Assembly: GCF_009696615.1 (NCBI RefSeq)
Contig: NZ_VULO01000004.1
Location: 1 to 64,000, forward strand
Direction of reading: 5' to 3'
Origin: Scrofimicrobium canadense
Lineage (GTDB): Bacteria > Actinomycetota > Actinomycetes > Actinomycetales > Actinomycetaceae
DNA: 64,000 nt
Positions 1 through 10,656 of the stretch are shown here, piece after piece. Each line of letters opens with the position of its first letter. Position 1 is the first letter of the stretch. Below the pieces are notes generated by a model. It worked only from the letters and a program-made list of their open reading frames with translations. It was not told the origin of the DNA and ran no database searches. A program made the translations under genes and the position numbers.

Positions 1-446
1 TTTCAAACTCACCAAAGCCTGAAGAATCAACGTAGGATCAGAGACAGTGAAGGTGTTTCTATTATCTTTTTGGATCACACCTAAAAGTATGAAACACCTT
101 CACACCCCACCAAAGTCCGAAGAGCCGCATAATATCGTTCGTCAGCCACCACCATCTGCCCCAACCTTTCGGAAGGCCGCAAAGCACGAAGAACAGTTCC
201 TCGAAGTTTTTTGACGGGTATCTAGTTTTTTCATCTCTCACCGCATTGCGTGAAATTCAAACGCTTCCATTTACCGCATACTGGGCGATGTGGTAGCTGC
301 CGGGGCGGCATGCAGCCCCGTGTACGGTTTTATAACCCCGTACGTGGGAAGGGGAAATCCAGGACCCTTTATAGGGGACTAGTTAGGGGATTAGCACCCG
401 TTTCTGGGAAAAACTGGCTAGATCGTTGAAATCTAGTCAGTTCCTT
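1..446. other. Gene-poor left end with inverted and direct repeats
   Basis: No supportable gene lies here. A perfect 13-bp inverted repeat (47-59 against 91-103) encloses 31 nt and is itself flanked by two copies of a 16-nt sequence (10-25 and 108-123) that match at 14 positions. G/C-rich short dyads occur near 300-345. On the minus strand a reading frame starting at a GTG (78-76) is open to the window edge for 26 codons. That is too short to call, but it could be the start of a gene outside the window. Confidence 0.5.
409..442 (-). terminator. Rho-independent terminator of tRNA-Pro
   Basis: On the minus strand, immediately downstream of the tRNA, two 12-nt arms (431-442 and 412-423) pair with one G-T wobble around a 7-nt loop. 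They are followed by a run of five T (complement of 409-413). This is a standard intrinsic terminator, consistent with a single-gene tRNA transcript. Confidence 0.8.
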
Positions 447-523
<77 letters not shown>

Positions 524-604
524 TGGAAACAACAAGGATGAGTTTAGTGCTTGTGCTCCTGAGAGCAAAATCCATCATTGTGTTGCCCTTGTTAGGATCA
601 TGAG

Positions 605-1750
605 GTGGACATTCCTCTTCGACAGCGTTCCGATATTGCCAAAGCCGCGCGCGTGGTGGTGAAAGTGGGTTCTTCTTCTCTCACACAACCGGGAGGCCAT
701 CTGGATGTCAATAAACTCAATTATTTGGTAAGAGTGCTGGCCACACACCGTTTGGATACTGGTGAAGTGGTGTTAGTCTCTAGTGGCGCTCAAGCTGCGG
801 CGATGGGACCACTAAACCTCCCAACAAAGCCGCGCGACTTGGCAACTGCGCAGGCCGCGGCCTCAGTTGGGCAAGGTCTTCTTATGGCACACTACACACA
901 GGCCTTCCAGATTTTTGGCCTTCCTGTGGGGCAAGTTCTTCTCACGGCGGAGGATGTGTTGCGGCGATCGCAGTATCGCAACGCTCGTCGCGCTCTAGAA
1001 CGTTTACTGTCGCTGGGAGTAGTACCCGTCATCAACGAGAATGACACCGTTGCAACAGATGAAATTCGTTTTGGTGATAACGATCGGCTTGCAGCGTTAG
1101 TCGCCCACCTCGTACATGCTGATGTGCTTGTGATGCTCACTGATGTTGACGCTCTTTATACCGCACCCCCGAAGCTCCCGACAGCTGAGAAGATTCGGGA
1201 AGTTCACCGCTTTGATGAAGTTGAACATTTGGATATTCGAGCGCGAGGATCCGCTGTAGGCACCGGAGGCATGGTGACGAAAGTGCAGGCGGCCGCTATC
1301 GCTAGTTCTTCGGGGATCCCTGTACTGCTCACCTCCGCGGATTTAATTGAGGAAGCACTCACAGGCGCGGACGTAGGAACGTGGTTTCACCCGACAGGCA
1401 AGCGCCTACCTCGTAGACAATTATGGTTGGCCTACGCTGCAGAAATTGCGGGCCGGATTATTGTTGATGAGGGCGCTGTGCGAGCGATTGCCGAGAGGAA
1501 TGCTTCTTTATTGCCAGCAGGAGTGGTGCGTGCCGAAGGTGATTTCAAAGCAGGACAACCAGTGGAAATAGCCTCTCGGGAGGGAACAGCTATTGCACGT
1601 GGACTATCGGGATACAGCTCGCCACAAATCGGTGAGGTGAAGGGGCTCTCTATGGATGAAATTAGTGCAAAGCTGGGGGAGGAACTCGCTCACGAAGTGG
1701 TCCACCGTGATGAATTGGTGGTCATGGCACGGCATCGACGACTGAAGTAA
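605..1750 (+). CDS. proB: Glutamate 5-kinase
   Basis: ProB phosphorylates L-glutamate to glutamyl-5-phosphate, the first step of proline synthesis, in the cytoplasm. The 381-residue protein has an amino-acid-kinase fold (about residues 14-255, starting VVVKVGSSSLT and including INENDTVATDE and FGDNDRLAALVA) and a C-terminal PUA domain (about 285-360), the usual two-domain form. The start is a GTG with TTAGGA about 8 nt upstream; an ATG at 600 is in another frame. proA follows after 13 nt, so both steps are probably co-transcribed. The proline feedback site normally lies in the kinase domain. Confidence 0.95.
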   Translation: MDIPLRQRSDIAKAARVVVKVGSSSLTQPGGHLDVNKLNYLVRVLATHRLDTGEVVLVSSGAQAAAMGPLNLPTKPRDLATAQAAASVGQGLLMAHYTQAFQIFGLPVGQVLLTAEDVLRRSQYRNARRALERLLSLGVVPVINENDTVATDEIRFGDNDRLAALVAHLVHADVLVMLTDVDALYTAPPKLPTAEKIREVHRFDEVEHLDIRARGSAVGTGGMVTKVQAAAIASSSGIPVLLTSADLIEEALTGADVGTWFHPTGKRLPRRQLWLAYAAEIAGRIIVDEGAVRAIAERNASLLPAGVVRAEGDFKAGQPVEIASREGTAIARGLSGYSSPQIGEVKGLSMDEISAKLGEELAHEVVHRDELVVMARHRRLK

Positions 1751-1763
1751 GTAGGATTGATTC

Positions 1764-3023
1764 ATGGATAACGCTGTTGCTGAGATCGCAAAAAAAGCAC
1801 GTGTTGCATCACGCCAGCTGGCAATTGCAACTCGGGGAATGAAAGATGCTGGCCTCTATGCGATGGCCGAGGCATTGGTCGACATGGACGCCATGATATT
1901 GCAGGCCAACAAGGATGATGTCGAAAAGGGAAAAGAAAACGGCCTCACGCCAGGGCTCATCGACCGACTCACACTCACTTCAGAGCGGATCCGACAGATT
2001 TCGCAGGCTTTGAAAGATCTGGCGTCGTTGCCAGATCCTGTCGGTGAAGTATTGCGCGGTTCAACATTGCCGAATGGATTGCGTTTAAGGCAGCTCGCTG
2101 TTCCTATGGGAGTAGTGGGAATGATTTACGAGGCTCGCCCCAATGTTACTGTCGATGCTGCAGGACTAGGTCTCAAAAGTGGCAACGCAGTGATTCTGCG
2201 TGGTGGAAGTGCTGCGTTGGAATCCAATATGGCCATAGTGAGTGTCCTCAGTGAAGCTCTTGAGTCGGTGGGGTTACCTGCGGACGCTGTACAGTCTATT
2301 GACACGCTGGGACGGGAAGGCAGTGTCGCGCTTATGCGAGCCCGCGGACTTGTCGATGTCTTAGTGCCGCGTGGAGGCGCCGGGCTTATTCAGACAGTCG
2401 TGAAAGAAGCACAGGTTCCCGTCATAGAAACGGGTGTGGGTAATTGTCATATTTACGTCGATAGAGACGTTGACCAAGACCAAGCATTGCGCATCGTTGT
2501 CAATTCCAAAACCCAACGCAACTCTGTTTGCAATGCCGCTGAAACTCTGCTTGTCCATAGAGAGCAGGCCGCCACGTTCCTTCCCTCGGTAGTGCGCGCA
2601 CTTGTCGACAAAGGGGTCACGGTTCATGCAGATGATGAAACCCTGTCTGTCGTCGGTAAGATGCCTGGGGTAGTAGCTGCCATTGATGATGATTGGGCGA
2701 CTGAATATCTAGGACCTGAGATGGCAGTCGGGGTGGTACCTGACATTGATGCTGCTATTGCACATATTGGCACATGGTCATCGGGGCATACCGAAGCGAT
2801 TTGTACAACTAGTTTGGCCGCTTCGGAAAAATTCACCAGTGAAGTTGATTCGGCTGTTGTCAATATCAACGCGTCAACGCGTTTCACTGATGGTGGAGAG
2901 TTTGGCTTAGGTGCAGAGATAGGGATATCAACGCAGAAACTGCACGCCCGAGGTCCGATGGGGCTTGGCGAGTTGACGACGACAAAGTGGATCGTTATGG
3001 GGGATGGACAGATTCGGGAATGA
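1764..3023 (+). CDS. proA: Glutamate-5-semialdehyde dehydrogenase (gamma-glutamyl phosphate reductase)
   Basis: ProA reduces glutamyl-5-phosphate with NADPH to glutamate semialdehyde, which cyclises to the proline precursor. The protein is 419 residues, the family length, with an ALDH-like fold. The catalytic cysteine is visible at residue 256 in NSVCNAAE, and the conserved EARPNVT segment is near residue 123. ATG 1764 is preceded by TAGGA. The stop codon overlaps the next gene by 4 nt (ATGA), so translation of the downstream aldehyde dehydrogenase is probably coupled. Confidence 0.95.
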   Translation: MDNAVAEIAKKARVASRQLAIATRGMKDAGLYAMAEALVDMDAMILQANKDDVEKGKENGLTPGLIDRLTLTSERIRQISQALKDLASLPDPVGEVLRGSTLPNGLRLRQLAVPMGVVGMIYEARPNVTVDAAGLGLKSGNAVILRGGSAALESNMAIVSVLSEALESVGLPADAVQSIDTLGREGSVALMRARGLVDVLVPRGGAGLIQTVVKEAQVPVIETGVGNCHIYVDRDVDQDQALRIVVNSKTQRNSVCNAAETLLVHREQAATFLPSVVRALVDKGVTVHADDETLSVVGKMPGVVAAIDDDWATEYLGPEMAVGVVPDIDAAIAHIGTWSSGHTEAICTTSLAASEKFTSEVDSAVVNINASTRFTDGGEFGLGAEIGISTQKLHARGPMGLGELTTTKWIVMGDGQIRE

Positions 3024-4369
3024 TTGGTCCTAGTATTACGGTCCGACGGCAGCGTCTAGAGGGTCTACAGAAATTTCTGATTGACCACCACCAGATTATA
3101 AAAGATGCTCTCTATAGCGACCTTCGTAAGAGCCCCCAGGAAGCAGATTTAACGGAAATTGGTGTGGTGCTCTCTGAAATCGGGTGCGCACTAAAGAACC
3201 TCGACAATTGGATGCGGCCTCGGCGGCTACGGCTCCCACTTTCCTATTTGCCTGCGTCGGCTTCTCTGGTTCCTGAACCCTTAGGAAGTGTGCTGATCAT
3301 TTCGCCGTGGAACTATCCACTTCAGTTGGCTTTAGCCCCGCTAGTTGGCGCTCTCGCCGCCGGAAACACTGCAACGATTAAACCTTCGGAACTTGCGCCT
3401 GCTACTGCAGAAATACTGAGTCTTGTTCCTCATTATGTGCCTGGCGTCTCCGTAGTTCTAGGTGGGGTAGAGGAAACTACTGCTCTTCTTACGCAAGACT
3501 TTGACCATATTTTTTTCACTGGAGGAGGTGCCGTTGGGCGAATTGTGATGGAAGCGGCGGCGAAGAACCTCACGCCAGTTACTTTGGAATTAGGAGGCAA
3601 GTCTCCAACCTGGCTTGACTCGTCAGTGAATTTGGGCGCTGCCGCGCGACGAATTGCCTGGGCAAAGTTTATCAATGCTGGCCAGACCTGTGTTGCTCCC
3701 GACTATCTAATGTGCCCGCCTTCGATGGTTGATGATGTAGTTGCGGCCATCAATAATGCTGTACATGCGATGTGGGGAAAGAATCCGCAAGATAGTCACG
3801 ATTACGGAAGAATTATTAACGATAGACATTTTGAGCGTTTGCTTGCTCTCAAACCTGATGCTATTTCGGACCGAAACGATCTCTATGTAGCTCCTACAGT
3901 ATTTGCCGCTGAAAATACAACTCATGACAGTATGTCTGAAGAGATATTCGGGCCTCTTCTGCCAGTTATTGGTATGGAACTGGCAGAAGCAATTGAGTAT
4001 GTCAAAAGCGGCCCTAAACCGCTGGCAATCTATGTTTTTGGTCGTGAAGCAAAGAAACATTTTGTTGAACAGACTAGTTCAGGGGCCGTAGGTTCAGGCG
4101 TTGCGTTACTACAGGCAGGGGCTACTGGAATTCCATTTGGAGGTATCGGCGCTTCAGGGATGGGCGCCTATCATGGCAAATCCTCGTGGAATACCTTTAC
4201 TCACATGAAACCAGTTATTTCAAAGCCGCTGTTTCCTGACACGCTTAGAATGATCCAACCGCCGTATAGTCCACTAAAAACAGCTATTATCCATATGGTT
4301 GCGCGTATCGAAAATACATGGGGCAGCCTCGCACGAAGGGGAAGGAGAGAGCTGAGTGAAGGTTCTTAG
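3020..4369 (+). CDS. Aldehyde dehydrogenase, class-3-like
   Basis: This is an NAD(P)-dependent aldehyde dehydrogenase of the short class-3 type (449 residues, compact N terminus, SPWNYPLQ segment, FFTGGGAVG cofactor turn). The general base is Glu190 in LELGGKSP and the nucleophile is Cys224 in [11 protein letters not shown] chose ATG 3020 because it overlaps the proA stop and a GGGGGATGG stretch lies upstream; an upstream in-frame GTG at 2987 would add 11 residues unlike the family. The natural aldehyde is unknown. A hydrophobic, basic C-terminal tail may associate with the membrane, as in fatty-aldehyde dehydrogenases. It overlaps the glycosyltransferase by 14 nt. Confidence 0.85.
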   Translation: MIGPSITVRRQRLEGLQKFLIDHHQIIKDALYSDLRKSPQEADLTEIGVVLSEIGCALKNLDNWMRPRRLRLPLSYLPASASLVPEPLGSVLIISPWNYPLQLALAPLVGALAAGNTATIKPSELAPATAEILSLVPHYVPGVSVVLGGVEETTALLTQDFDHIFFTGGGAVGRIVMEAAAKNLTPVTLELGGKSPTWLDSSVNLGAAARRIAWAKFINAGQTCVAPDYLMCPPSMVDDVVAAINNAVHAMWGKNPQDSHDYGRIINDRHFERLLALKPDAISDRNDLYVAPTVFAAENTTHDSMSEEIFGPLLPVIGMELAEAIEYVKSGPKPLAIYVFGREAKKHFVEQTSSGAVGSGVALLQAGATGIPFGGIGASGMGAYHGKSSWNTFTHMKPVISKPLFPDTLRMIQPPYSPLKTAIIHMVARIENTWGSLARRGRRELSEGS

Positions 4370-5381
4370 TGTCGTTGTTCCGTGTTACAACTCCGCCGAT
4401 TACATGCATCGGTGCATAGACTCACTTCTCGTAGGGGCTGAGGACGTCGAAATCATTATCGTCGATGATGGCTCCACAGACAGTACCGCAAGTATTGCCG
4501 ATTTCTATGCCGCTACCTTCCCTCACCTCGTGAGAGTAATCCACCAGGAAAATGGAGGGCATGGTGCGGCCGTCAATGCTGGTATCGCGGCTACACAAGG
4601 CACCTATGTTAAAATCGTTGATTCAGATGACTGGCTCTCGCCACAGGCGTATGCGACTGTTTTGGAGCTTTTGCGGTCATTCGTGGATAAAGACCGTCAA
4701 ATTGATTTAGTCGTTAGTAATTTTGTGTATGAAACCGAAGACAAGCGACACAAGAGAGTGTCACGCTACACCAACTGTCTTCCATTAGATCGAGAATTCT
4801 CCTGGGCTAGTATCGGCCGATTCCGTCTTTGGCAATACATGTTGATGCACTCGCTTATCTATCGCACAGAAATCTTACGTGAGTGCGGACTTCAGCTGCC
4901 GCATCACAGTTTTTACGTAGATAATTTGTATGCTTTTATTCCTCTTCCTTCAGTACAGCGCTTGTACTATGCCAATATAGACCTCTATCGCTATTTCATC
5001 GGGCGAGAAGATCAGTCGGTAAATGAAACAGTAATGATCGGGCGGCTCGATCAACAAACTCGAATAAATCGAGAAATGTTCCGTTTTTTCTCACAGGTGC
5101 GTAGGCAGCCAGGACTCCCTGAGGCATTATTGCGGTACATGGCCCACTATCTACAAATCATCACAATGGTCTCGTCCATGATGGCATTAGTATCCAGGGA
5201 CAGAGCCACGATACAAGGAAAAGAACAGTTTTGGGATGACCTTCGCCGTGAAGATCCGCAGTTGACAGACTACATGCGTAAACGTTTCTTCGGGCAATTA
5301 GTGAATCTTCCCGGTAGAGTTGGTGAAGAGCTAGCCGTTCTTGGGTATAGGGGCGCTCAGAAAGTGATTGGATTCAACTGA
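4356..5381 (+). CDS. Glycosyltransferase family 2 protein
   Basis: The 341-residue protein has a GT-A fold N terminus (residues 1-120) with [25 protein letters not shown] and a metal-binding DSDDW near residue 89, so it should transfer a sugar from a nucleotide-sugar donor. No convincing membrane helix is visible, so it is probably cytoplasmic or peripheral. Acceptor and donor are unknown. The GTG start at 4356 is set by a strong AAGGAGAG a few bases upstream and lies inside the end of the aldehyde dehydrogenase. It belongs to the proBA-linked transcription unit, but no functional link to proline is evident. Confidence 0.8.
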   Translation: MKVLSVVVPCYNSADYMHRCIDSLLVGAEDVEIIIVDDGSTDSTASIADFYAATFPHLVRVIHQENGGHGAAVNAGIAATQGTYVKIVDSDDWLSPQAYATVLELLRSFVDKDRQIDLVVSNFVYETEDKRHKRVSRYTNCLPLDREFSWASIGRFRLWQYMLMHSLIYRTEILRECGLQLPHHSFYVDNLYAFIPLPSVQRLYYANIDLYRYFIGREDQSVNETVMIGRLDQQTRINREMFRFFSQVRRQPGLPEALLRYMAHYLQIITMVSSMMALVSRDRATIQGKEQFWDDLRREDPQLTDYMRKRFFGQLVNLPGRVGEELAVLGYRGAQKVIGFN

Positions 5382-5400
5382 GATTCGGGGGGATGCAGAA

Positions 5401-6258
5401 ATGCCCCAGAGTACTGCGAGCGATAGGGCGTTGCAGGGGCCTCGGCAATTACGCAAGAAATTAAAACAACGGTATGAGCGTTGGGAACAGCTGACGGTAT
5501 GGCCTATGTTTATACTCTCCATCGTTTTCGTGGGAGTAAGCGCATATCTGATCGCAGCTCCATCGACGATGACTGCCAAACTGAGCTACACATTATTACT
5601 CGTTATGCTGATATTGTGGAGCCTTTTTATTCTGGATTATTTTGTCCGAATGGTCTTATCCGATAATCGGTGGCGTTTTTTTCAAACGCAGGCTTTTGAG
5701 TTAGTGGCACTCCTCATCCCTTATTTGCGTCCGTTCCTGCTGATACGGTACATATGGCGTCTACAATTCTTCAGGAGGCACGGCGCAGCAGGTCTTCGTA
5801 TGCGTGCCCTTATATCTATTTCCCTCTTTGCCTTGTGTTATGTTTACACAATCTCAACATTGGTATTTCTTTTCGAAAGAGTCGATCCCAAAGCAAATAT
5901 CGTCAACTGGGGAGACGCAATGTGGTGGGGTTTTACGACGATTTCCACGGTAGGATATGGAGATTTTACGCCGGTAACGGTCACGGGACGACTATTGGCC
6001 ATTTGTTTGATGGTGGGAGGAATCTTCATTGTTGGTGTTACATCAGCGACGATGATCTCTGCATTCAATGATGAGCTAAAACACTACCTACACCACCATA
6101 GCGGTGAAAAGGTCAAGGAAAATGAAGAAAAACATGATGATGGTCGGATCCTCATGGATGCACTCTCAGTCGGTGAGCTAGAAACGGAGTATGCAAAACC
6201 GACACACTTGGATAGTGATTCAGTCAAACAAGCAAAGAGTCCCCAAGCTGAGTCTTAA
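5401..6258 (+). CDS. Voltage-gated-type potassium channel, six transmembrane helices
   Basis: The 285-residue membrane protein has the K+ selectivity filter TVGYGD (residues 183-188) between two hydrophobic helices. Four more hydrophobic segments precede these, the fourth carrying several arginines (IRYIWRLQFFRRHG) like a voltage sensor. This predicts a 6-TM tetrameric K+ channel; no RCK/TrkA domain follows, only a charged C-terminal tail of about 60 residues. ATG 5401 is chosen because GGGGGGAT precedes it; a TTG at 5368 would overlap the glycosyltransferase. It starts 19 nt after that gene. Gating behaviour cannot be read from the sequence. Confidence 0.88.
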   Translation: MPQSTASDRALQGPRQLRKKLKQRYERWEQLTVWPMFILSIVFVGVSAYLIAAPSTMTAKLSYTLLLVMLILWSLFILDYFVRMVLSDNRWRFFQTQAFELVALLIPYLRPFLLIRYIWRLQFFRRHGAAGLRMRALISISLFALCYVYTISTLVFLFERVDPKANIVNWGDAMWWGFTTISTVGYGDFTPVTVTGRLLAICLMVGGIFIVGVTSATMISAFNDELKHYLHHHSGEKVKENEEKHDDGRILMDALSVGELETEYAKPTHLDSDSVKQAKSPQAES

Positions 6259-6326
6259 TAGAAAACACGATGTGTAGGAGCGAGGATTAATTCGCCCACA
6301 ATGCGACACTCCCATCAGCGTGAGTG

Positions 6327-6349
6327 TATATTCAGCTAAAGTAATAAGT
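6327..6349 (+). promoter_or_regulatory. Probable argC promoter, possibly leaderless
   Basis: No Shine-Dalgarno precedes argC. Two candidate -10 boxes are visible: TATATT (6327-6332, with GCGACA 18 nt upstream as a weak -35) and TAAAGT (6337-6342), which ends 7 nt before ATG 6350, the spacing expected for a leaderless mRNA. The A/T-rich TATATTCA and TATGCATAAT stretches resemble ArgR-box halves, so ArgR control here is plausible but unproven. Confidence 0.35.
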
Positions 6350-7414
6350 ATGCATAATGGAACACGGTATCGCATCGCAGTGGCGGGAGCTTCTGGCTAT
6401 GCGGGGGGAGAAATCCTTCGTATATTGTCGGGGCACCCCTCCTGTGAGATTGGCGTTCTCACCGCACATTCTCAGGTGGGGCAGCTAGTAGGCAAGGTTC
6501 AACCACATCTACGATCGCTAGCGCATAGGCGCTTTGAAGATACAACCCCAGAAAACTTCATTGGTCATGACGTCGTATTTCTCGCGCTTCCTCATGGCAA
6601 ATCAGGGGAAATTTCCGATGCTATTGCACAGCTTGCACCAGAATGTCTCATTATCGACTGTGGTGCCGACCATCGCTTGATTGATGTCGAGGCATGGGAC
6701 GAGTTTTATGGGGGCAGTTTTCACGCCCCCTGGGTCTATGGGGTACCAGAACTTCTTGTGGGGAAGACAAAACAGCGCGATAATCTTATTGGTGCTCAAC
6801 GGATTGCAGCTCCGGGATGTAACGCCTCGACCGTAGCGCTTGCCTTGACCCCCGGTATTAGCGCAGGAGTTATCGACGGATCCGACGTTGTTGCAGTATT
6901 AGCAGTGGGGCCCTCTGGGGCTGGGAAGTCTCTCAAACCTAATCTGTTAGCTTCTGAGATCCTCGGCTCAGCCAGTCCGTATGCTGTCGGGGGAGTGCAC
7001 CGGCATATTCCAGAAATTCAGCAGGCTCTTCGGGGTGCGGGTGGAGAAGACATCCGTATTAGCTTTACACCGGTACTAGTTCCTATGTCGCGTGGAATTT
7101 TGGCAACATGCAGCGCGCCGCTGTCGCCTGGAGTGGATGCTGCCACGGTACGTTCCGCTTGGGAAACAGCCTATTCCGATGAACAATTTGTTCAGCTGCT
7201 TCCAGAAGGTCAGCATCCTGCTACCGGATGGACTGTTGGCGCGAATACCGTCTTAATGTCAGTGACCGTAGATGAAAAGGCGCAACGAGTAGTGGTTATT
7301 GCCGCAGTCGACAACTTAGCTAAAGGAACTGCTGGCGCGGCAGTCCAGTCGATGAATATTGCCTTAGGTCTCCCTGAGGGAGCCGGGCTTAGCGTGAACG
7401 GAGTCGCCCCATGA
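6350..7414 (+). CDS. argC: N-acetyl-gamma-glutamyl-phosphate reductase
   Basis: ArgC reduces N-acetylglutamyl phosphate to the semialdehyde in arginine synthesis. The protein (354 residues) has the N-terminal Rossmann motif GASGYAGGE and the catalytic cysteine Cys157 in APGCNAST. I prefer ATG 6350 over GTG 6320 because the extra residues are unlike the family and neither has a ribosome site. It opens an argCJBD operon in which each gene overlaps the next. Acetyl groups are recycled by ArgJ. Confidence 0.93.
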   Translation: MHNGTRYRIAVAGASGYAGGEILRILSGHPSCEIGVLTAHSQVGQLVGKVQPHLRSLAHRRFEDTTPENFIGHDVVFLALPHGKSGEISDAIAQLAPECLIIDCGADHRLIDVEAWDEFYGGSFHAPWVYGVPELLVGKTKQRDNLIGAQRIAAPGCNASTVALALTPGISAGVIDGSDVVAVLAVGPSGAGKSLKPNLLASEILGSASPYAVGGVHRHIPEIQQALRGAGGEDIRISFTPVLVPMSRGILATCSAPLSPGVDAATVRSAWETAYSDEQFVQLLPEGQHPATGWTVGANTVLMSVTVDEKAQRVVVIAAVDNLAKGTAGAAVQSMNIALGLPEGAGLSVNGVAP

Positions 7415-8568
7415 GTGTCACTTGCCCTCAAGGTTTCAGTGCTGCCGGTGTGCATGCCGGGTTAAAAGCCCAAGATAAGCTTGATCTTGCTGTAGTTGTG
7501 AATAATGGCCCCAGTCAAGTGGGTACCTGCGTGTTCACGTCTAATAGAGCTAAGGCTAATCCTATTCTGTGGTCACAAAAGGCGATAGAAAGTGGAGTTA
7601 TTGCCGCAATAGTGCTTAATTCTGGCGGGGCTAACTGTTTCACTGGCCAGTTTGGTTATGACACAACTAAACTCACAGCTGAAGAATCTGCACACATCCT
7701 GGGGACGATTCCTTCCCATATTCAAGTGTGCTCTACAGGCCTTATTGGCGAGGGCGGCACTGCCTTCCGTGAAGCTATTGTGAACGCGTTGCCTGTAGCT
7801 TTTTCGCAGGCTTCTGCAGACGGAGGGGACCGTGCAGCTCAAGCGATCATGACAACTGACACCGTTGCGAAAACAGCGGAATATCAGGGGGATGGCTGGT
7901 CTATCGGAGCGATGGCAAAGGGGGCCGGGATGCTGGCCCCTGGCCTGGCAACCATGTTGGTAGTGATCACAACGGACGCCGACATCAGCCAGCCAGTTGC
8001 ACAGCATGCCCTCAAAGTCGCTACCTCAGTCTCTTTTGATCGGCTTGATGCTGATGGGTGTATGTCAACGAACGATCAAGTGACCCTGATGGTTTCCGGT
8101 GCCTCTGGTGTACGCGTTGAATCCGATACATTCGTGAACGCGCTTACTGAGGTGTGCATAGAGCTTGCACTAAAACTGCTTTCGGACGCTGAAGGTGCCA
8201 GCCACGACATTGCGATCAATGTTACGGGCGCAAGAAGCGTGGAGGACGCCCTGAGTGTTGGACGGTCGGTTGCCCGAAACAACCTTTTCAAAGCAGCAAT
8301 TTTTGGAAATGACCCCAATTGGGGCAGAGTATTGGCCGCGATCGGTACAACTGATGCTCAATTCGACCCGTACAACGTGGATGTTGCACTCAACGGGGTG
8401 AGAGTATGTTCGCAAGGAGAACCTGATCGCCCGCGCGACGAGGTCGACCTCACCGAACGTGAAGTTGTTCTCGACATCGATTTGAAGAGCGGAAACTCGC
8501 GCGCAACAATCTGGACGAATGACCTTACCTACGACTATGTACATGAGAACAGTGCCTATTCATCATGA
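7411..8568 (+). CDS. argJ: Bifunctional glutamate N-acetyltransferase / amino-acid acetyltransferase
   Basis: ArgJ transfers acetyl from N-acetylornithine to glutamate, closing the acetyl cycle of arginine synthesis. The 385-residue precursor carries the self-cleavage signature [14 protein letters not shown]; autoproteolysis before Thr181 should give alpha and beta chains with Thr181 as nucleophile. An EGGTAF motif near residue 114 and NDPNWGR near the C terminus are also typical. The start overlaps the argC stop (ATGA). Whether it is mono- or bifunctional cannot be decided here; no argA is in the window. Confidence 0.95.
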   Translation: MSVTCPQGFSAAGVHAGLKAQDKLDLAVVVNNGPSQVGTCVFTSNRAKANPILWSQKAIESGVIAAIVLNSGGANCFTGQFGYDTTKLTAEESAHILGTIPSHIQVCSTGLIGEGGTAFREAIVNALPVAFSQASADGGDRAAQAIMTTDTVAKTAEYQGDGWSIGAMAKGAGMLAPGLATMLVVITTDADISQPVAQHALKVATSVSFDRLDADGCMSTNDQVTLMVSGASGVRVESDTFVNALTEVCIELALKLLSDAEGASHDIAINVTGARSVEDALSVGRSVARNNLFKAAIFGNDPNWGRVLAAIGTTDAQFDPYNVDVALNGVRVCSQGEPDRPRDEVDLTEREVVLDIDLKSGNSRATIWTNDLTYDYVHENSAYSS

Positions 8569-9476
8569 GTAAAATCGCCTTTAGGGATAAAGACCTTTCA
8601 CAAGCATCTATTTTTGCCAGCACACTTATTTCCTCATTACCGTGGCTGGAAAAACACCGAGGCAAAGTCATCGTTATCAAATTTGGCGGCAATGCCATGA
8701 TCAATCCAGAACTACAGGCTGCATTTGCCGATGATATTGCGTATCTACGGCATGTGGGTATACAGCCGGTAGTTGTTCACGGCGGTGGTCCCCAAATCAC
8801 TGAAATGCTGGATCGTCTCGGTATACAGTCTGAGTTCCGGGGTGGCTACCGTGTGACTAACAGAGAGGCAATTGAAGTTGTACGTATGGTCCTACAAGGA
8901 ATGGTAAATCCGCAGATCGTTTCCCTTATCAATAAACATGGGCCACTGGCCGTTGGATTCAGTGGTGAGGACGCTGCGATCTTCAAAGCGCATAAGATGC
9001 AAGCTACCATCGATGGTGACTCCGTTGATCTAGGTTTTGTTGGCGAAGTTGTCGAGGTAGATCCGCGTCCTGTTCTTGAACAACTCAAAGCAGGGAGAAT
9101 CCCCGTGATCTCGACGATTGCTCCAGACATTGATGACCCGGGGGAAACTCTCAATGTTAACGCTGATCTTGCAGCTGGCGCCCTGGCCGCGGCTCTCAAG
9201 GCGTCACGAGCTCTGCTCCTCACCGATGTTGAAGGACTTTATGCGGATTGGCCGCGGCGCGATTCATTGATTTCTCAGATTGCTGTCTCTGAACTTCGTG
9301 AGCGCTTACCGTCTTTAGAGTCAGGCATGATTCCAAAAATGCAAGCATGCCTCGACGCCGTTGAAGGTGGAGTCCCTCGCGCGACAGTAATTGATGGGCG
9401 AGTACCTCATTCGGTTTTGGTGGAACTATTTACGGACGATGGGATTGGAACCGAAGTTAGGGGAGATGATGAGTGA
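8565..9476 (+). CDS. argB: N-acetylglutamate kinase
   Basis: ArgB phosphorylates N-acetylglutamate. The 303-residue protein is an amino-acid kinase with VIKFGGNAM at the N terminus, the HGGGPQI motif near residue 66 and [12 protein letters not shown] near 190, followed by [10 protein letters not shown]. An N-terminal extension of about 25 residues before the kinase core is typical of the arginine-inhibited hexameric enzymes, so feedback control is likely. The start overlaps the argJ stop (ATGA) and the stop overlaps argD. Confidence 0.95.
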   Translation: MSKIAFRDKDLSQASIFASTLISSLPWLEKHRGKVIVIKFGGNAMINPELQAAFADDIAYLRHVGIQPVVVHGGGPQITEMLDRLGIQSEFRGGYRVTNREAIEVVRMVLQGMVNPQIVSLINKHGPLAVGFSGEDAAIFKAHKMQATIDGDSVDLGFVGEVVEVDPRPVLEQLKAGRIPVISTIAPDIDDPGETLNVNADLAAGALAAALKASRALLLTDVEGLYADWPRRDSLISQIAVSELRERLPSLESGMIPKMQACLDAVEGGVPRATVIDGRVPHSVLVELFTDDGIGTEVRGDDE

Positions 9477-10656
9477 CGAAAACTGGAAGCAGCGCGCACA
9501 GAGCAGCATGGTAAATGCCTTCGGAGACCCCCTGGCGTGCATGGTTCGCGGGGAAGGCACACACCTTTATGACTCCACCGGCAAACGCTACCTGGACTTT
9601 TTGGGCGGTATAGCGGTCAACTCTTTGGGTCATGCACATCCTGTATTTGTTGATGCTGTAGCGTCACAGGCTACTGTCTTAGGGCACATTTCAAACTTTT
9701 TCGTGTCACCCCCCCAAGTGGAATTGGCCGAACGACTACTACGACTGTCTGGAGCTGAAAACGGTGGAAAGGTATTTTTTACCAATTCTGGGACAGAGGC
9801 AGTAGAGGCTGGACTCAAGCTTGCAAGGCTCCACGCGAATAAATACGGCAAAACGAAGATAATTGCCTTAGAAGGCGCCTTCCATGGACGCAGCATGGGC
9901 GCACTGTCACTGACGTCTAAAGCAAAATATCGGGACCCGTTTGCGCCGATGCTCCCCGGAGTCATCCATATTCCGGCAACCTTGGATGCCTTAGAAGACA
10001 CATTTGATGATGACGTCGCAGCACTCTTTGTCGAACCCATCCAGGGAGAAGCTGGCGTACAACAACTACCGGAAGGCTTTCTTGAGCGCGCTCGGCAACT
10101 AACTGATTCTCATAGTGCACTTCTTATTTTTGATGAAGTTCAAACCGGTGCTGGCAGAACGGGGAGCTGGTTTGCCTGGCAGCTTGAGGGTGTCAAACCT
10201 GATGCCCTCACAGCCGCTAAGGGGCTTGCTGGAGGCTTTCCTATTGGTGCTCTGGTCGTTTTCTCTTCCTGCGCCGATTTGTTCTATCCGGGATCGCACG
10301 GGACTACGTTTGGGGGCAATCCACTTGCGACACACACCGCTAACGAAGTGTTGAGCTATATCGAAAGTGAAGGCATCCTTGCCAATGTAAAGGCGCAGGG
10401 TGAAGCTCTACGCAACGGAATCATGGCGTTGGAAAGTTCTTCAGTGAAGGAAGTCAGAGGAGAAGGTCTCCTATTGGGAGTAGAGCTTAATGAGCCTGTT
10501 GCTCCTGTAGTCGCCAAAAGAGCTTTCGACAAAGGCCTCATTATTAATGCCCCGTCAGATAGGGTCATACGATTGGCGCCACCACTCATCATTTCGGATG
10601 ACGACGTTCAGGAATTCCTAGAGCTCTTTACGCTAGCACTCGAAGAACCCTCATGA
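9469..10656 (+). CDS. argD: Acetylornithine aminotransferase
   Basis: ArgD is a PLP-dependent class-III aminotransferase that makes N-acetylornithine from the semialdehyde using glutamate. The protein has about 395 residues, with [13 protein letters not shown] (phosphate site), GAFHGRS, the [15 protein letters not shown] segment and the PLP lysine in [11 protein letters not shown]. Two ATGs (9466 and 9469) follow AGGGGAG; I use 9469 for spacing and because it overlaps the argB stop. The same family includes succinyldiaminopimelate aminotransferases, but the operon favours arginine. Confidence 0.93.
   Translation: MSDENWKQRAQSSMVNAFGDPLACMVRGEGTHLYDSTGKRYLDFLGGIAVNSLGHAHPVFVDAVASQATVLGHISNFFVSPPQVELAERLLRLSGAENGGKVFFTNSGTEAVEAGLKLARLHANKYGKTKIIALEGAFHGRSMGALSLTSKAKYRDPFAPMLPGVIHIPATLDALEDTFDDDVAALFVEPIQGEAGVQQLPEGFLERARQLTDSHSALLIFDEVQTGAGRTGSWFAWQLEGVKPDALTAAKGLAGGFPIGALVVFSSCADLFYPGSHGTTFGGNPLATHTANEVLSYIESEGILANVKAQGEALRNGIMALESSSVKEVRGEGLLLGVELNEPVAPVVAKRAFDKGLIINAPSDRVIRLAPPLIISDDDVQEFLELFTLALEEPS

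Noticed and set aside
1-78. Possible start of a minus-strand gene running off the left edge
   Set aside because: Only 26 open codons, no good ribosome site and no recognisable motif; a frame this long is likely by chance.
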